A DNA stretch of 64,000 nt, taken from positions 1 through 64,000 of the forward strand of contig SFZH01000041.1 of the NCBI GenBank assembly GCA_021234535.1. Direction: 5' to 3'. Made by a program: the position numbers and the translations under genes. How positions within the stretch are numbered: the first letter of the stretch is position 1; the number at the start of each line of letters is the position of its first letter. This DNA comes from Stichopus chloronotus. Taxonomy: Eukaryota > Echinodermata > Holothuroidea > Aspidochirotida > Stichopodidae. Below, piece after piece: positions 48,194-60,686 of the stretch. Below the pieces are notes generated by a model, which saw only the letters and a list, made by a program, of their open reading frames with translations, did not search any database and was not told where the DNA came from.

Positions 48194-48411
48194 CTAGAAC
48201 CTCCTTCTTTCTAGTGCCTCACTTAATGTAGGTGTTACCCGTATGGGGTTGATTCGTATTTGCAGAATACCTACATGACTTTTCTTTGCTCGTCTTGGTT
48301 GCGTCTGTCGGTCACAGATAAAAGTGTATGAAGAAATCACATCAGTACGAAGTGAGTGACCCAGATAGCAGGAGGTAAGATGAAAGCAAAACCCCGGAAA
48401 GAACAAACCGA
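48194..48411 (-). CDS. Candidate exon downstream of Ig exon, unit 3
   Basis: 218 nt, the same acceptor CAACCAG and stop as in unit 2; ends LERRRF. Open like its two equivalents. Confidence 0.3.
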
Positions 48412-50040
48412 CTGGTTGAGGTAGCAGAGAATACCTAAAAATGAAATAGAATAAAACAGAATGCAAGCGATTTTCTTAAAAAGGAAAAGAAAAACATAAT
48501 CTGCAATTCTCTTCTATCAAAGTTGATAATACACAACAACTGTAACCAGAAATTTCTAATTCTTTCCTGTCACCGGACCGTTGAACTACTCCCTTCTGTA
48601 ACTTTTATTGTTTTGATTTTATTGTTAATGTTTTGTTTTCACTGTGTTAATTTCAGCCGCTTAAATGAAGAGGAAATAATTCTTAAAAAAATAATACATA
48701 GAAATAATAAGTAAAACCGCATTTTGTTAATGCAATTTATCATGAATTTATAGCTTTATATACCTGCAGTAACTTGTCACTAGTAGTATTGCCTGATAAA
48801 ATTATTCACAACAAATAAACCTCTTCAATTAAAAATAAATGAAATGAATCATTTAGTCTTCGTTCATAATCTTCTGCAATAGAATTGTCAGTATACGAAC
48901 CCACGTGCACTTACATCTATATACCCATTTTACATCCAGCTTATTTTCACTATTTCCTTTCATGATTTTTGTCTAATAATCCGACCTTTCTACATCAATT
49001 GACATTATATCAAAAAGTTCCTTACTTATATAAAATGAATCTTTTTTACAACTACTGTAGACTATATTCAAAGGATCGTCACTGTCTCAACGATTGTGCC
49101 AGCGTCGGAGATCCTACCTTTAATGTGACGTATAGAATAATTGAAATTCATGGACAAAATCAGGCATGATAACAGTTCAGTCAGTTATTCAGTGGTGACT
49201 TGTCTCTAAGAAGGTTCCATCAACATGATAATAATCGTTCAATACCGGTTGTTACTAATTACTGGAGCATACTGCTAAGAAACTAGGTGCTCTCTTACAC
49301 GTAGGTTAACTTATGCCATCTGCCTTCAGATTCGTAGAAGAATCCGGAGGGAAATTATTTTGGATGTATCAGAAGTGGGAAGGTCACCAAGCATAAATAT
49401 ATTTCTGCTGCAACACTAATAATGGGGTAAATTGGTAGGGGCGTTACCAAAACATTCGTATTAACATATTTCCAAGTAAGAGCAAGTGCCCTGTTTTAGA
49501 CTAAATATGAAGTAAGTCCAAATGTTATTTGAAAATTTTCGAACTGTCACTGTGAAAGACGTGTAAAAGAGATATCCAAGTGCGCCATGACAGTTATTAC
49601 TAAATTAAATGTCAAATTTTTCGATGTGGTTAAGAAGAAATCTCAATGAAAACAACATACTGTATTTTTATATAATTGTATCACCAGCAGAGCAGCAAGT
49701 GCTTAGGGTACAATTACAGGTGTAACTTAATTATTTGCCTTGAGTGAAATAGTTTGTAATGGATAAAACGACATAAACTGCACTCCATCACTTAAAAAAA
49801 AAATGTTAATAGATGAATTAACGAGGAAAACTATTCTCTGTGATGAAGAACTTAGGAGAGGTTACTGGTGGAAGTGTCTTTTGTTAAGTTATGACTTAAT
49901 TACTGTGTAAATGGAAATAATATATTTTAGAGGATTTTGTCTATCCCTGATATCAAGTATGATACCAAGACAGGTATTCTAAGCACATAAGCTATATGAT
50001 GCAGTAAGGTCTAACCACCGGTAGCTTGATATTTACTAAC

Positions 50041-50418
50041 CTTCAATTATGATTTCAAAGTATGCCCTTAACCTCCTCGACTTCCAGCAAGTATACATTC
50101 CGTCATTTAATCCAGTCGTCACATTAATGACTTCCATTGAGAACATGCCCTCCGCACATGTGTTAGCAGTAAAAGTCAGGTTCCAATAATTGTACGTCCG
50201 AGCATTATCCCTGAACAAATACGTGTCTGTACTGGCCCTCTTCCAATCTAAGAAGATGTTTTTTGCATCAACAACTGGACACTTCAAGCAGGCATTTTGA
50301 TGAGGTCTCACTCGTACTTTGAATAACGGAACAAGTGGTTCGTGAGCCACGTTTCCTCCCCACTGGTGTATTAAATAGAGAATAATGGCTACGGGATATA
50401 AAATAGAGATTACGTGTG
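50041..50418 (-). CDS. V-type Ig domain exon, unit 3
   Basis: A 378-nt phase 1-1 exon, donor GTTAGT, giving MWTA plus the hydrophobic leader when joined to the leader exon at 50,922. CLKC, FLDWKR, NTCAEG and LNDGMYTC kept; NLT and NVT sequons present. Differs from unit 1 mainly at KNIF, TDTYLFRDN and after the second canonical Cys (RRLRAYFEI). Confidence 0.75.
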
Positions 50419-50921
50419 CTTTCTTTCATAATGTGTAAAAAGAGAAGAAATAAAGACATTTATATTCTACTTTAAAAACTAGTAGTAAGACACAATCACA
50501 TCCACCAAATGAGGAATATTTAATAAGACAATTGCAGTTTCATACAAAACGATGTGCTTTTATTCGATCTACGATGCAGATTTGTTTTCCCTGCACGTCT
50601 TTTCCGTTTGTATTCATTTTTCCATTTTCCTATTAATTAAAAACCATACGAATTGATCACTTACTTCAATATAACCTTAATGATTTTTTCAATTGAACAT
50701 ATCATAGAATGTATTAGCCCTAATGGCTAGCTCTTTTGAAAAGATTGTGACGATTCGTTCTCTTCAACTTTCACTTGTAGATTTGACGTAATGTCTTGAT
50801 TAATAATCTTTACCGATGTAGTTACGACATAACTTTGAAAGAGTTGTACAGTTGTAAGAACCAAACGATTTTACTTACGACATTTTAACGACGGTTTGAA
50901 TGCGTATGCAAAGGGACTTAC

Positions 50922-50931
50922 CTGTCCACAT
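50922..50931 (-). CDS. Leader mini-exon (MWT) of Ig gene, unit 3
   Basis: ATG-TGG-ACA-G then GTAAGT on the - strand, phase 1, about 500 bp upstream of the Ig exon. Confidence 0.6.
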
Positions 50932-51543
50932 CTTAAAAATGTTGTTAGTTGCAAGGCTTGCTTGTATAATTTGACATCGTGTGTAAAAGCAGACATGAAA
51001 TTAGACAAGTGCTGTTGTACTTAACTGGGAAACAGTGTTTACACGAATCTGGCGAAGTGGCAATTTCATTATGTGTGGACATTTGTTATTTTTTAATCTA
51101 CTGAGATACATTGTCCTTGAAAAAGATGAAAAAAAAAAGAACCTGAAATAAAACTGAAAGTTCACGTAAATGAGCATATGACACAGGAAACGAAGAAAAT
51201 ATGACAAACAGTATACCAATCTGTAATTTCACTTTCGTTGCACAACTTATTGAACAACAACGACAGTATCGATTAGATACAAAGAAGTCATGCAAACATG
51301 AAGAGGAGCATGTAAGTAATTTGTTTACTGAAATCGCAACGATGTTTTCTTTCTATATGAACAATTAACTCAATGACTGAAACGCATTTATTCGATATTT
51401 GGTTATTTTATCGGTATTGATTGGCTCATTCGATCTATTTTTGCTTTTTAGATCGGTTTTGTCAAATGCAATATCAGTGACGTCACCATGTACTTCAGCT
51501 GTGCTATGTAATTAAATATGGGATATGTTTACATGAGGAGGTC

Positions 51544-51811
51544 CTAGAATGAATGTTGTTTTATTATTTTCTTTTTAACGTAAGACATTCATTGGTTCTT
51601 GAGGCACGATGTCATACGACATAGATGTTCTACCGCTTGGTGTTGATATACCTTCATTACAAGTATGAATCCTGGGCATTTTGAAAGAGATTTATTGTTG
51701 AATTTTGACCTAGGATGTTTTGACTCCCTGACCATTTCATGACGATGCCACAACATTTTCTGATGTCCGTTACATGTGTAGACATTCGGATGTTGGGTAT
51801 ACCAGTCTTCA
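51544..51811 (-). pseudogene. Truncated, frameshifted terminal exon at array edge
   Basis: Homologous to 23,059-23,348 from its stop up to DWYTQHPNVYTC, where homology to the array ends. One base is missing around AACAATAAATC, breaking the frame, and no equivalent acceptor is present. Confidence 0.5.
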
Positions 51812-54800
51812 TTTGATTGTATGAAATCTTTACTTTGTTACCTTCAACGCAATCGTATTCGACGGGCACAACATATCCTCGCGACTACCAGTCGTGTCTG
51901 ACGGTCATTAGACCACGAAGTGTTTCCATTCACAAATACACGATGCAGCTGATAGACCAAACCAACTTAGACATATAGCTCTTCAGCCAGTAACATTTTA
52001 TAGGGCTTAGATCTCCAAATATTGCCTAATACACGTTGCTGAAGTATTTGATAGTAATTGATATGATGTAAAATATTACAGAAAGTATGAAAATATTATG
52101 TTATATATATTATATTATCTGCACTTCTCTGCTAATTTATGTCATCTTGCTCCAACACCTGTGTCCTCACAGATTCGTCTGCAATTGGAGGAAGCGGGCC
52201 CAAGATACTCGATGTCCACCAGTTGCGCAATCAGAATTTTATTTCTATGGGAGGACCTGAAAGAGTGGGACACAGCGTCACACGGAAATGTATTATGCCT
52301 CTACTGCAGGGGCACACGAAAACATTTGGACTAATAGAGGACTGAGGGTTATGCTAAGACTATCTACGCGGAACGTACGAAAGTTGTATTACAGAAAAGT
52401 GTCCCCTAGATTAATGAAAATCGCCCTTCCAGTGCTCAGTAAGTAAGCTCTAGAAATGGTAGTCAGTGTGTTCCTGGACGGAAACAATTACTCCTTACGT
52501 TATTGGAATTTTTCGCTATAAATGTCTAATGAAATTTCTCTATGTCCTAAAGGGCTGACTTAAATTCTAAAGGTTGAATATGGGTAACGCCAGGGTCATT
52601 CCATGGATTCGGAGGATGATGTACCGAAGCTTGCATTTTCATTAACATTTTCTTAATATATTTTATTCATTTTCATTTTTAAGAGCTATTCGAAAGCCTC
52701 GCTTTCACCACAGAGAATCATAGTCGGCACATTACTGCCATTAAGGCCTCAGTAAAGGTGATCTTATATACATGGTACTAAAATACTAAATAAGGACTCT
52801 CCCATTACAGTATTTCAACTATTCAGATTGAATGTTTACTTGTTCAAAGACAATAAAGCAAACAAAACTTTCTTGGTGCACGTGGCAGATAAAGCGTAGC
52901 TTGTCTGTAGGAAATAATTACTTGAAGTAATGAAGTATAAGAAAAAATCTAGGTTACCCATGTGTCTGCAATGGTATGTTGAGTGTTTATTCTCTGTGGT
53001 GCTTCCGTTATAAGTGAAACCTACGGTTGATAAAACATTGCCATAGATAGGTATTTCATATATAACAATCTCCACATCATAGAAACCGTATAACCAAAAT
53101 TTGTTTAGAATATACTCCTACGCACACTAGTTTTGCGGTAGATTCAGCGAAACTGTTGATTGTGTTTTAAAAATAAGCGTAGATAATATGTACCTAATGA
53201 CATAATGTCAACAACATACAGTATAAGTTTTAAGGTGCATTGAGTGATCTTGTGATCTTTTTGCACAATACACCATTCATCCCTAGTCCAAAAAATCCAG
53301 ATGTTTTGAAACTGTTTTTTGTACACTCACCTGAAAATATTATAGTGTTATTTGAGAAAATAAGGTCTATGACATATCTGATTATAGCATTCCGTATGAA
53401 CGTGTAATTTTGTAAGAGGCATGGTACCATTTATCTGCAGAATGGAAACACAAATGGTCGCTCTTAAATATATCTTAAAAATATATTCGCCTTTAACATC
53501 ACGATTGGTTAGTTGATAACTTACGAATGGCATCTTACCATACAAACCTAATATTTTACAGCAACTTCAAACATCTTGAACTCATAATGCTGTCCAATGA
53601 GCATCACTAGGGCTGCTAATTCCTCATTCATCAGTGTTACCATAACCTTACTATTCTGTACCGATTCTTTATCTACATAGTTATTATCATCAAAATCACT
53701 ACTTTAAAGACAAAAACTTACCATCCCATATACTTTTAATTCTTCCAACCACTTACGTCTAGTCCTCTCACAGCCTGTCTAAAATTCATCCGCATGACTG
53801 TGTCATCAATAAAATGGATCTCTGTGTACGCTGTGCAATATGAGTTACTCTTCATCTTTCGAATTTGCTGTCAATCAGAAAGTACTTTAACTTAGAAGCA
53901 GTTGAAAATTTTGCTTTCCGAAGCCAAACATATAGCTTTTCAGTGATGAGTTTCTCCCTTTTACCAATATTGTTGGAGCTTCATAGTTGAGATTACACCA
54001 GCTTCTTATGTTAATTCACAGTTTAAAATAAAAGTACAATTATGCAGATCGCCCTCACAATCTACTGTAAATAATATGTGGCTAGTTCCTTAAATCTTGA
54101 TTGTATGAAACTGCATTAAGTGCACGCTCTTCATTTTGTACCGACTAGGCGAACCTTTTCACACAAACTACATTGGTTGACGGTTTTACTGAAAGTCTAC
54201 GTAAGTTTGCTATCTATTTTGACACAGAACTTAAGGTATCAGATTAAGAATTGTCGTCTACAAAAATGTAGCAATGATCTTTATCAATGAATATCAGGTT
54301 TTCATTACACATCTCTAAAAGGAAACACTAAGCTTGTCTTGACGTCAAGGTTGTGACAGATCAAATTTAGTATATCTATTATGTTACACAAAAAGTGCTA
54401 AAATGATTAACTTGTACGTTTTAAGCCATAGGTATATTATTTACAATCACCGAAGCGCATTGTTTTTAAAGAATGTTTTTTTTTTGTTTAAGATTAATTT
54501 TTTTCTGAGATTATTTTATCACTTTTTTATCACTTTAAGGTAGTGGAAGTTTTTAAATGAGTAAATATGATATATAACAATGTTTATTGAAAACAAATCA
54601 ACTCAGTTATGTGTATATAAAATGTAGATATCAAAGACATAGATGATGTAGATATCAAAGACGTAGAAAAATTTGACCGTTTAGGAAAATATATACAAAA
54701 ATGAACATGATAATGCCCGTATGTGAAGCAATCTTACCAAGTAAGTGTTGTATGGAACCAAAGTACCTAATAGGATTCTGATGATAAAATTTGATGCGAG

Positions 54801-55479
54801 TATTTTCATCAGAAGAGTTTTGTACCACCAACAATAAGTCTTGAATATAGAACAAAGAAGCAACACAAAAACGTCCCGGAACTTAAATATATGACGTAAT
54901 TGTTGATGTTTGCAGGATAGCATACTTTTAGTGAGATATTCGTGGTACTGCTACTATCATTTCGTTGTTCCGCTTGAATGATAGACTATCCCAGTGTCCA
55001 ATAGAACATCACTACTTAGCCGGTTTAAATGAATAATGGCTTTTTCACTGTCGCGTTGCCAAATTAAGAAACCCTATCTTGATATAAGTGTATGTAGCGA
55101 TGAAACAATGCCTGCTACAAAGAGTGGTAATGTCAGTGTGATCTACTAAGAATTACGAGAAAAGTAATAATGAAAAAAATAATTACATTGCTTACAGTGC
55201 ATCTATTAAGTACAATGACTGCAATGTACCCCAAACGTTCAAGTGACGCTCACTTATATGTTTCTTTTATGTACTGCTCTTCCCTTACTATCTCCTCGAC
55301 CACTATCGTTTACGACACTGAATCTTTGGCGCAATCTCTGAATCTCTATCCTTTTCTTTCTAAATGGTAACACAAATATAAAAAAATGAAGTATAACTAT
55401 ATTATTAACTTTCTGCATTTGAATGGTTAATTAAAATATGTAGTATTGATTATTTTTATCCTGATTATTTTACGTTTAG
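51812..55479. other. Non-duplicated region without confident genes
   Basis: AT-rich, single-copy in this window. Several - strand frames of 60-80 codons (52,836; 53,144-53,545; 54,655-54,923) lack domains and splice support. A more balanced-composition segment at 52,137-52,345 is listed separately. Confidence 0.5.
52139..52345 (+). CDS. Unrecognised ORF of higher GC content
   Basis: A 68-codon frame in a block visibly richer in GC than its surroundings, with an acceptor-like TCCTCACAG near its start, before an SSAIGGSGPKILD segment. It might be an exon or a transposon fragment. No family recognised. Confidence 0.2.
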   Translation: MSSCSNTCVLTDSSAIGGSGPKILDVHQLRNQNFISMGGPERVGHSVTRKCIMPLLQGHTKTFGLIED

Positions 55480-55482
55480 GTA

Positions 55483-55561
55483 ATGTTCAAAATGTTCTCC
55501 TCGACGTTGTGTCTATCACGTTCTGCCTGTGTAATGTTGGTCATTGTCGCTGAAATTCTAG
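55483..55561 (+). CDS. Signal-peptide exon of Thr-rich stalk gene
   Basis: ATG at 55,483 opens 26 codons plus one base: a short polar start, then CVMLVIVAEIL as hydrophobic core, then a GTGAGT donor in phase 1. A second in-frame ATG is at 55,492. An AG (TACGTTTAG) lies just upstream, so the 5' UTR may be spliced. Phase 1 after the leader matches all six 60-nt exons downstream, which is the main reason to link them. The exon encodes an N-terminal secretion signal. The first intron (1.28 kb) shows no further exon that I can support. Confidence 0.6.
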
Positions 55562-56845
55562 GTGAGTCTTAGACTTAGTAATAAAGATAGTCATCCTAGG
55601 CCACATACTAGCAGTGAAATGTTTTTGCAGAATTATAAGAAACTCATACTAATCGTGATACTGAAAAGGAAAATTACAGATATCCTGTTCCTGATTTGTC
55701 AGTTTGTGGTTTGAAACTATGCATCTTTGTTTAATCAGGAACGTTTCTTTTTAGTTTATAAATTCAACTCATGTGCACTTGCTCAAAGTTACGGGAAGGA
55801 TAAATTTTGTGATTTTAAGATTGTGCTTTTAAGAGCGTTGAGCTTGGAATAGCTTGCAAGTTAGAATCGTTAACTACAGTCATAGAGTTAACACATTCAA
55901 TATTAATATGGACGGAGGAAATTCGACAAGGAGAATAGTGGTATTACCCTAACAGTCCAACAAATGATGTTTAACATGTAACATGTTGCCATACATTGCC
56001 TTTTTTTTATTGCTTTTCCTATCTTTTTCCGTCGTCCGGTATCCATGAATTTGCAATTTTCGTTACCTGGTTTCTTTCAAATTTATGTTGCAGCTGATTT
56101 ATGATGGGAAGACATCTTTAATAAGTGTTATACTTCAATTTCTCCTTTCCATCAAACCTTCCATCAAATTTTATGTGAATGTTGCAAAACTCCCATACAC
56201 CTCTTACATTCACATTATGATAGCACTAGATGTTGACGTATTACATTTGGTGTAAATTTAAAAGAAATTTGTCACTGTAGGAAGGTGACATCACTCTTGT
56301 TTGCTTCAAGTTACCTTTCGGTAAAACAATGTGAATTTAAGAGGAATATGAGAGTTTTGTTACCATTATATAAACAGTACTTGGGGTGACCACCTATTGA
56401 TTTCAAGATCAAAATAATAAATTTAATAATAAAGTGGCTAGACCATCTTCGTAAATCATGATATTTTGCTTTTCTGTTTTTTTTTTTCTGTTAACGACAA
56501 ATATTTAAAATATGATATCCTATTTTCCCCTTTTTCCGTTGGCAATGATTTTATGAAAGTAATTTAGTATTTATGCTATCAACAGTGTAGTGGCTGTAGT
56601 CCATCTGATAACAAAATCATTTTTTTCTGATTGACGTGCTTATTGACAGGGGTTGTTGGGTTGATCTGCATGTACCCATTCCATTATACTTGGATCCATA
56701 TAGCACCATGTACGTCACACAGAAGACATTGAACAATACCTTTAAAATCGTGTAACAAATGTTACATAAGTTTCGTTATAATGTAAAATGACATCGATCT
56801 GATATATAATACAACCAGCCACAGTATAGTATTTCAAACCTCCAG

Positions 56846-56905
56846 TCAAAGCCACTCCTGTTCATCATACCCCCCACAGCAGTATGTCTAATGTTGCAAC
56901 CAGTG
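56846..56905 (+). CDS. 60-nt Thr/Ser-rich exon A
   Basis: Between CCTCCAG and GTATGT; 2 nt + 19 codons + 1 nt, phase 1-1. Encodes KATPVHHTPHSSMSNVATS after a split Val codon. It shares the family pattern: a Val at the fifth or sixth position, Ser/Thr in the middle, Val then Thr/Ser at the end. Confidence 0.6.
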
Positions 56906-57294
56906 GTATGTATAAACCTTTCTCACATAACAAATGTAGCTGCATAACCGTAACCATATAATTCAACGCATTTCACGCCCGCAATATGTTCAACGTCTTC
57001 ATCACGCAGACATGTTTACATTTGCGTGCGCATACTTCATCAGAGCTTAGGTGAGAAACTGAGATAAAGCAAAACCTTTTACATAACACAAATACATATG
57101 CTAAAATTATAGCCATTCATTGAACAATCTCTTAACTACAGTTCAATGTTGTTAACATCTTAAAGGTCTTTTCAAAATAACTTTGCCACCTCGTGACATA
57201 TTTGTTTGAGAGGAATCTAAGCCTTTCTTAGACAGAAAGCCGGTCTAAGGATACTTAATCGAAATCTGACATTTTTATAAAATTTTACCCACAC

Positions 57295-57345
57295 AAAAGT
57301 CGTACCACCAATGTCAAAACTACGAATGTTCCAACTGCTGTTACA
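57295..57345 (+). pseudogene. Degenerate sister exon after exon A
   Basis: ACCAATGTCAAAACTACG and AATGTTCCAACTGCTG resemble the 60-nt exons, but the donor position reads TTACAT instead of GTATGT and the frame carries small indels. Lies about 450 bp after exon A. Confidence 0.4.
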
Positions 57346-58132
57346 TTTACTTTCTGTTCATCGGAGCATATAGTTATTTCGTTTTATTTCTCCTTAAAAA
57401 TGTATGTTCTGTGTCAATGAAGCATATTGATCAGTCAAAAGCTAAATGGATAAGTGAGCCCTGCTTCGAAATTGTTTGTTAAACATATTGAAACCCCACT
57501 AAACATAAGGTCGATTTACATCTCCAATACCTGCATGAAAATATTGATCACATTCCTCTGAAACTTCTCACGAAAATATTTTGTTATCTCTTATCCAAGA
57601 GATAGCAACAAAACATACATGGTGACATGTATATACTATTTCAACAGATGCTATTTATATACTGAATTTATTGTGTATTACATACCCAAATGCCAATGTT
57701 TGAGTTCTCTCAGATACTGGAATGTACTCAAAATATCTGAGTTCCCGTTTGTAAAAAGCATGAAATGTCATGAAATAATTTAGTATTAATTAAGCTATCA
57801 TTGACGTAAATAATTAACCAGTGAAAATAGTTTATAAATTAAATGTATTAAATCTTTTAAAATATCATTTTATTCTGATTCATATCTTCATTGATAGGGA
57901 TTGTTTTTTTTTTATTAACTACTAACCGTACTCGGATGACTTGCTCTAATCTACTACATCGTGTATCTTAGATCTCGAAACTGAGGTAATTAAAAAGAAT
58001 ACCGTTTATATCGTGTAACGTACGTATCTGCGATGTTGTGATTTGGCTAATTACATGTCCCAAATCTGTTAAAAAATGATATTAATCCGAAATAAAGTAA
58101 AAGGAAACCGTACATCTCTCTCCTATACACAG

Positions 58133-58192
58133 CCACAACCAATTTTGTTTGGGATACCCTTTATGAAAGTACTCCTCAAATTGGGGACAGTG
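58133..58192 (+). CDS. 60-nt exon B
   Basis: Acceptor TCTCTCCTATACACAG, donor GTACGT, exactly 60 nt, phase 1-1. Encodes TTNFVWDTLYESTPQIGDS, the most divergent unit, with fewer Thr and more acidic residues. Confidence 0.58.
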
Positions 58193-58544
58193 GTACGTAT
58201 ATTTCTTTCTCATTTAGTGTTACACGTCCAAAAGATGTATAATTTCCTCGTCCTGTTTCTAAAATGTGTTCGAACAAACATCACTCGATTTAAACACACA
58301 AACTCAGGCAAAGCAGATCATACTACATCACAAACACTTCTGCCAAAGTTACTGCTTATGTTCGAACTATCTTCCAACTACAGTACATTGTAGTTAACGG
58401 ATAAGGGTCCTTGCAAAATAACTTCTTTTTTGTCCATACTTTCTACTTAGAAATTTCTTAACTTTTGACTGTATATAAGAGACACTTCCGAAGGGACAAA
58501 ACATATCTAAGGAAACTGGTGTGCTTTTCTTTCTGTATTTCTTT

Positions 58545-58590
58545 CGTCAAATAATGTTCCAACCAGTGATGCTGTAAACTTCCGTCAGTC
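58545..58590 (+). pseudogene. Degenerate sister exon after exon B
   Basis: AATGTTCCAACCAGTGATGC aligns with the ends of the 60-nt exons and their flank; no donor and no open frame. Confidence 0.3.
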
Positions 58591-59359
58591 TACTTGAGAA
58601 TAGTATGATAGTACGATGAACTGTGTATTTACCATTAGAAAACGAAATTGGTAAAAAGAGCTTTGCCTTTTGAGTATTTGCTATACATCTCATGGATCCC
58701 GTTCACCTAATTAAAGATCGTCGATATCTGCATTATAACCTTGTTTGCATTTTTGATCTTGCATACACATTGCAATATTGTTGTCATCTCTTTAGCGGGT
58801 TAAGACAATACAACAAAAGTAACATGTGAACACTATTATACTTGAAGTTAAATACAAGTTACAATAGTAAATGTATGGTAAGTATCATGTATTTAATTGC
58901 TGATAGTCTGAGTTTCTCTATTAGATGTGTGTGAGTGTCATAACTGATGTCCTGTTCCCAGCTTTTTTCTTTTAAAATCAACCATGGAAGTTTGTAAACA
59001 GCAATACATATTCGATAAAACCATCAATAATGTGAGTTATTAACCATTTACAAACGTGACGATTTTCGAATTTGTAGTCCATCCGTTTGTAAATTACCTT
59101 ATTCTGATGCACAAATTTATTGTGGTTGACTGATGCCTTTACCAGAAAACTTTCTCCGCCTCCAAGCCACCTAACCGCATATCTTCTTAAAGTGAAAAAG
59201 AGTTCATTGGAAAATATCGCTGGCATGGTGTATCATGCCTATATAAGATACTGGGAGTTCGCTGATTACATGTCTGAAATTTGGTAGACAAATTTATCAA
59301 TTAATGCATTGATGTTACTATGTAATGATTAATGTAATACATTAATTTCCATTCTACAG

Positions 59360-59419
59360 CTTCAAGCAATGTTGTTAAAACTACTATTAGTAGAAGTACG
59401 ACTCATGTTTCAACTACTC
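59360..59419 (+). CDS. 60-nt Thr/Ser-rich exon C
   Basis: Acceptor ATTCTACAG, donor GTAAGT, phase 1-1. Encodes SSNVVKTTISRSTTHVSTT. Very close to exon D, including both splice sites and the adjoining introns. Confidence 0.65.
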
Positions 59420-59824
59420 GTAAGTTACGTCTCTGATACCACAAACGTATCTGCAAAAGTTAAATAATTTTATCGTTAAACGTACGTACAGTCTTTATCA
59501 TCTTTAACACATATCTCAGACTTTGCTTCAAGTTCCAACATTTGATCTTGATGTAGGAACGTACATAAAGCAGATGTTACTACCTCACATTAATTTCTGC
59601 CAAAGTTTCTGCCAGTGTGCCAAGTATCTTCCAACTTTAATGCACTATAGTTAGCATTTTAAAGGTCTTTGCAAAATCTTGTAAAATATTTCTCAGAAAA
59701 AAAAAACCTCTATACTTTGTAACAATATCTCAGAGATTCTTCCGATACAAACGAAGCATACGTAATCAAACTGACGTCTTTTTGTTTTCTTTCCTTGCTT
59801 TTTTTTCAAATTTACCTACTCGAG

Positions 59825-59875
59825 TACCGCAAAGAATTCTACCAACAATCACAAAACTACTGATGTTCAACTAAG
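59825..59875 (+). pseudogene. Degenerate sister exon after exon C
   Basis: AATCACAAAACTACTGATG followed by GTTCAACTAAGG aligns with the family but has no donor. Confidence 0.3.
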
Positions 59876-60686
59876 GATGCACTAAATTTATGTCAGTCCA
59901 CAAAACTACCGGTTGGTCGATACTTTGAGAACATTTTGATGTAATGTGTGTTTGAAGCACATTTAACATTCGAAAATGAAATGGAAGAATGGAGCTTAGC
60001 TTTTTGTGTTTTTGTTACACATCTGGTGGATCCCTTTCACCTAAGTGAAGATTGTCAGTATCTGTATTATAATCTTATTTACATGTTTGATCTTACTTAG
60101 ATACACATTGCAATATTGCTTGTCAGATATTGCTTGCGAGATAAGGCATTAAAAGTAAGATGTGTACGCCATTATACCTAAATGTAAATACAAGTTACAA
60201 TACTAAATATATGTCAAGTACTATGTATTGAAACCTTGGTAGTTTGTTTTTCTCTAATGGTGAAATGTGATTGTTATACCTGTTGTCTGTTTCCAGTCTT
60301 CCTTTAAAATAATACATTGAATTTTGTAAGAATAAATTAATATTCCATAAAACCATCAATAATGTGAGTTATTAACCATATATAAAGGTCAAGATTTTAG
60401 CATTTGTAGTCCATCATTTATCTTATTCTTATGGACAATGTTATTGTGGTTGCTTGATGCCTTAAGGAGCAACCTTTCTCCTCCTCCAAGCCAGCTAACC
60501 TCATATCTTCTTATAGTGAAGAAGCGGTCATTGGAAAAAATATAATTGTCATCGTGTATAATGCCTATGTAAGACACTGGGAGTTTGCTGATTACATGTC
60601 TGAAACTTGGTAGACAAATTTATCAATTAATGCATTAATGTAGCAATGTAATGACTAATATAATACATTAATTTTAAAATCTACAG

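Larger units (their letters stand above)
39868..51811. repeat. Direct tandem unit 3 of the Ig gene array (partial)
   Basis: Collinear with units 1 and 2 but about 11.9 kb. The whole satellite cassette and the 234-nt exon are missing at the 40,605 junction, and homology ends at about 51,811 inside the terminal exon, which marks the right edge of the array. Confidence 0.85.

Noticed and set aside
55170..55370. Small + strand ORF starting MKKIITLLTVHLL
   Set aside because: Looks leader-like but runs to a stop without a donor or domain; the 55,483 leader fits the downstream phases better.
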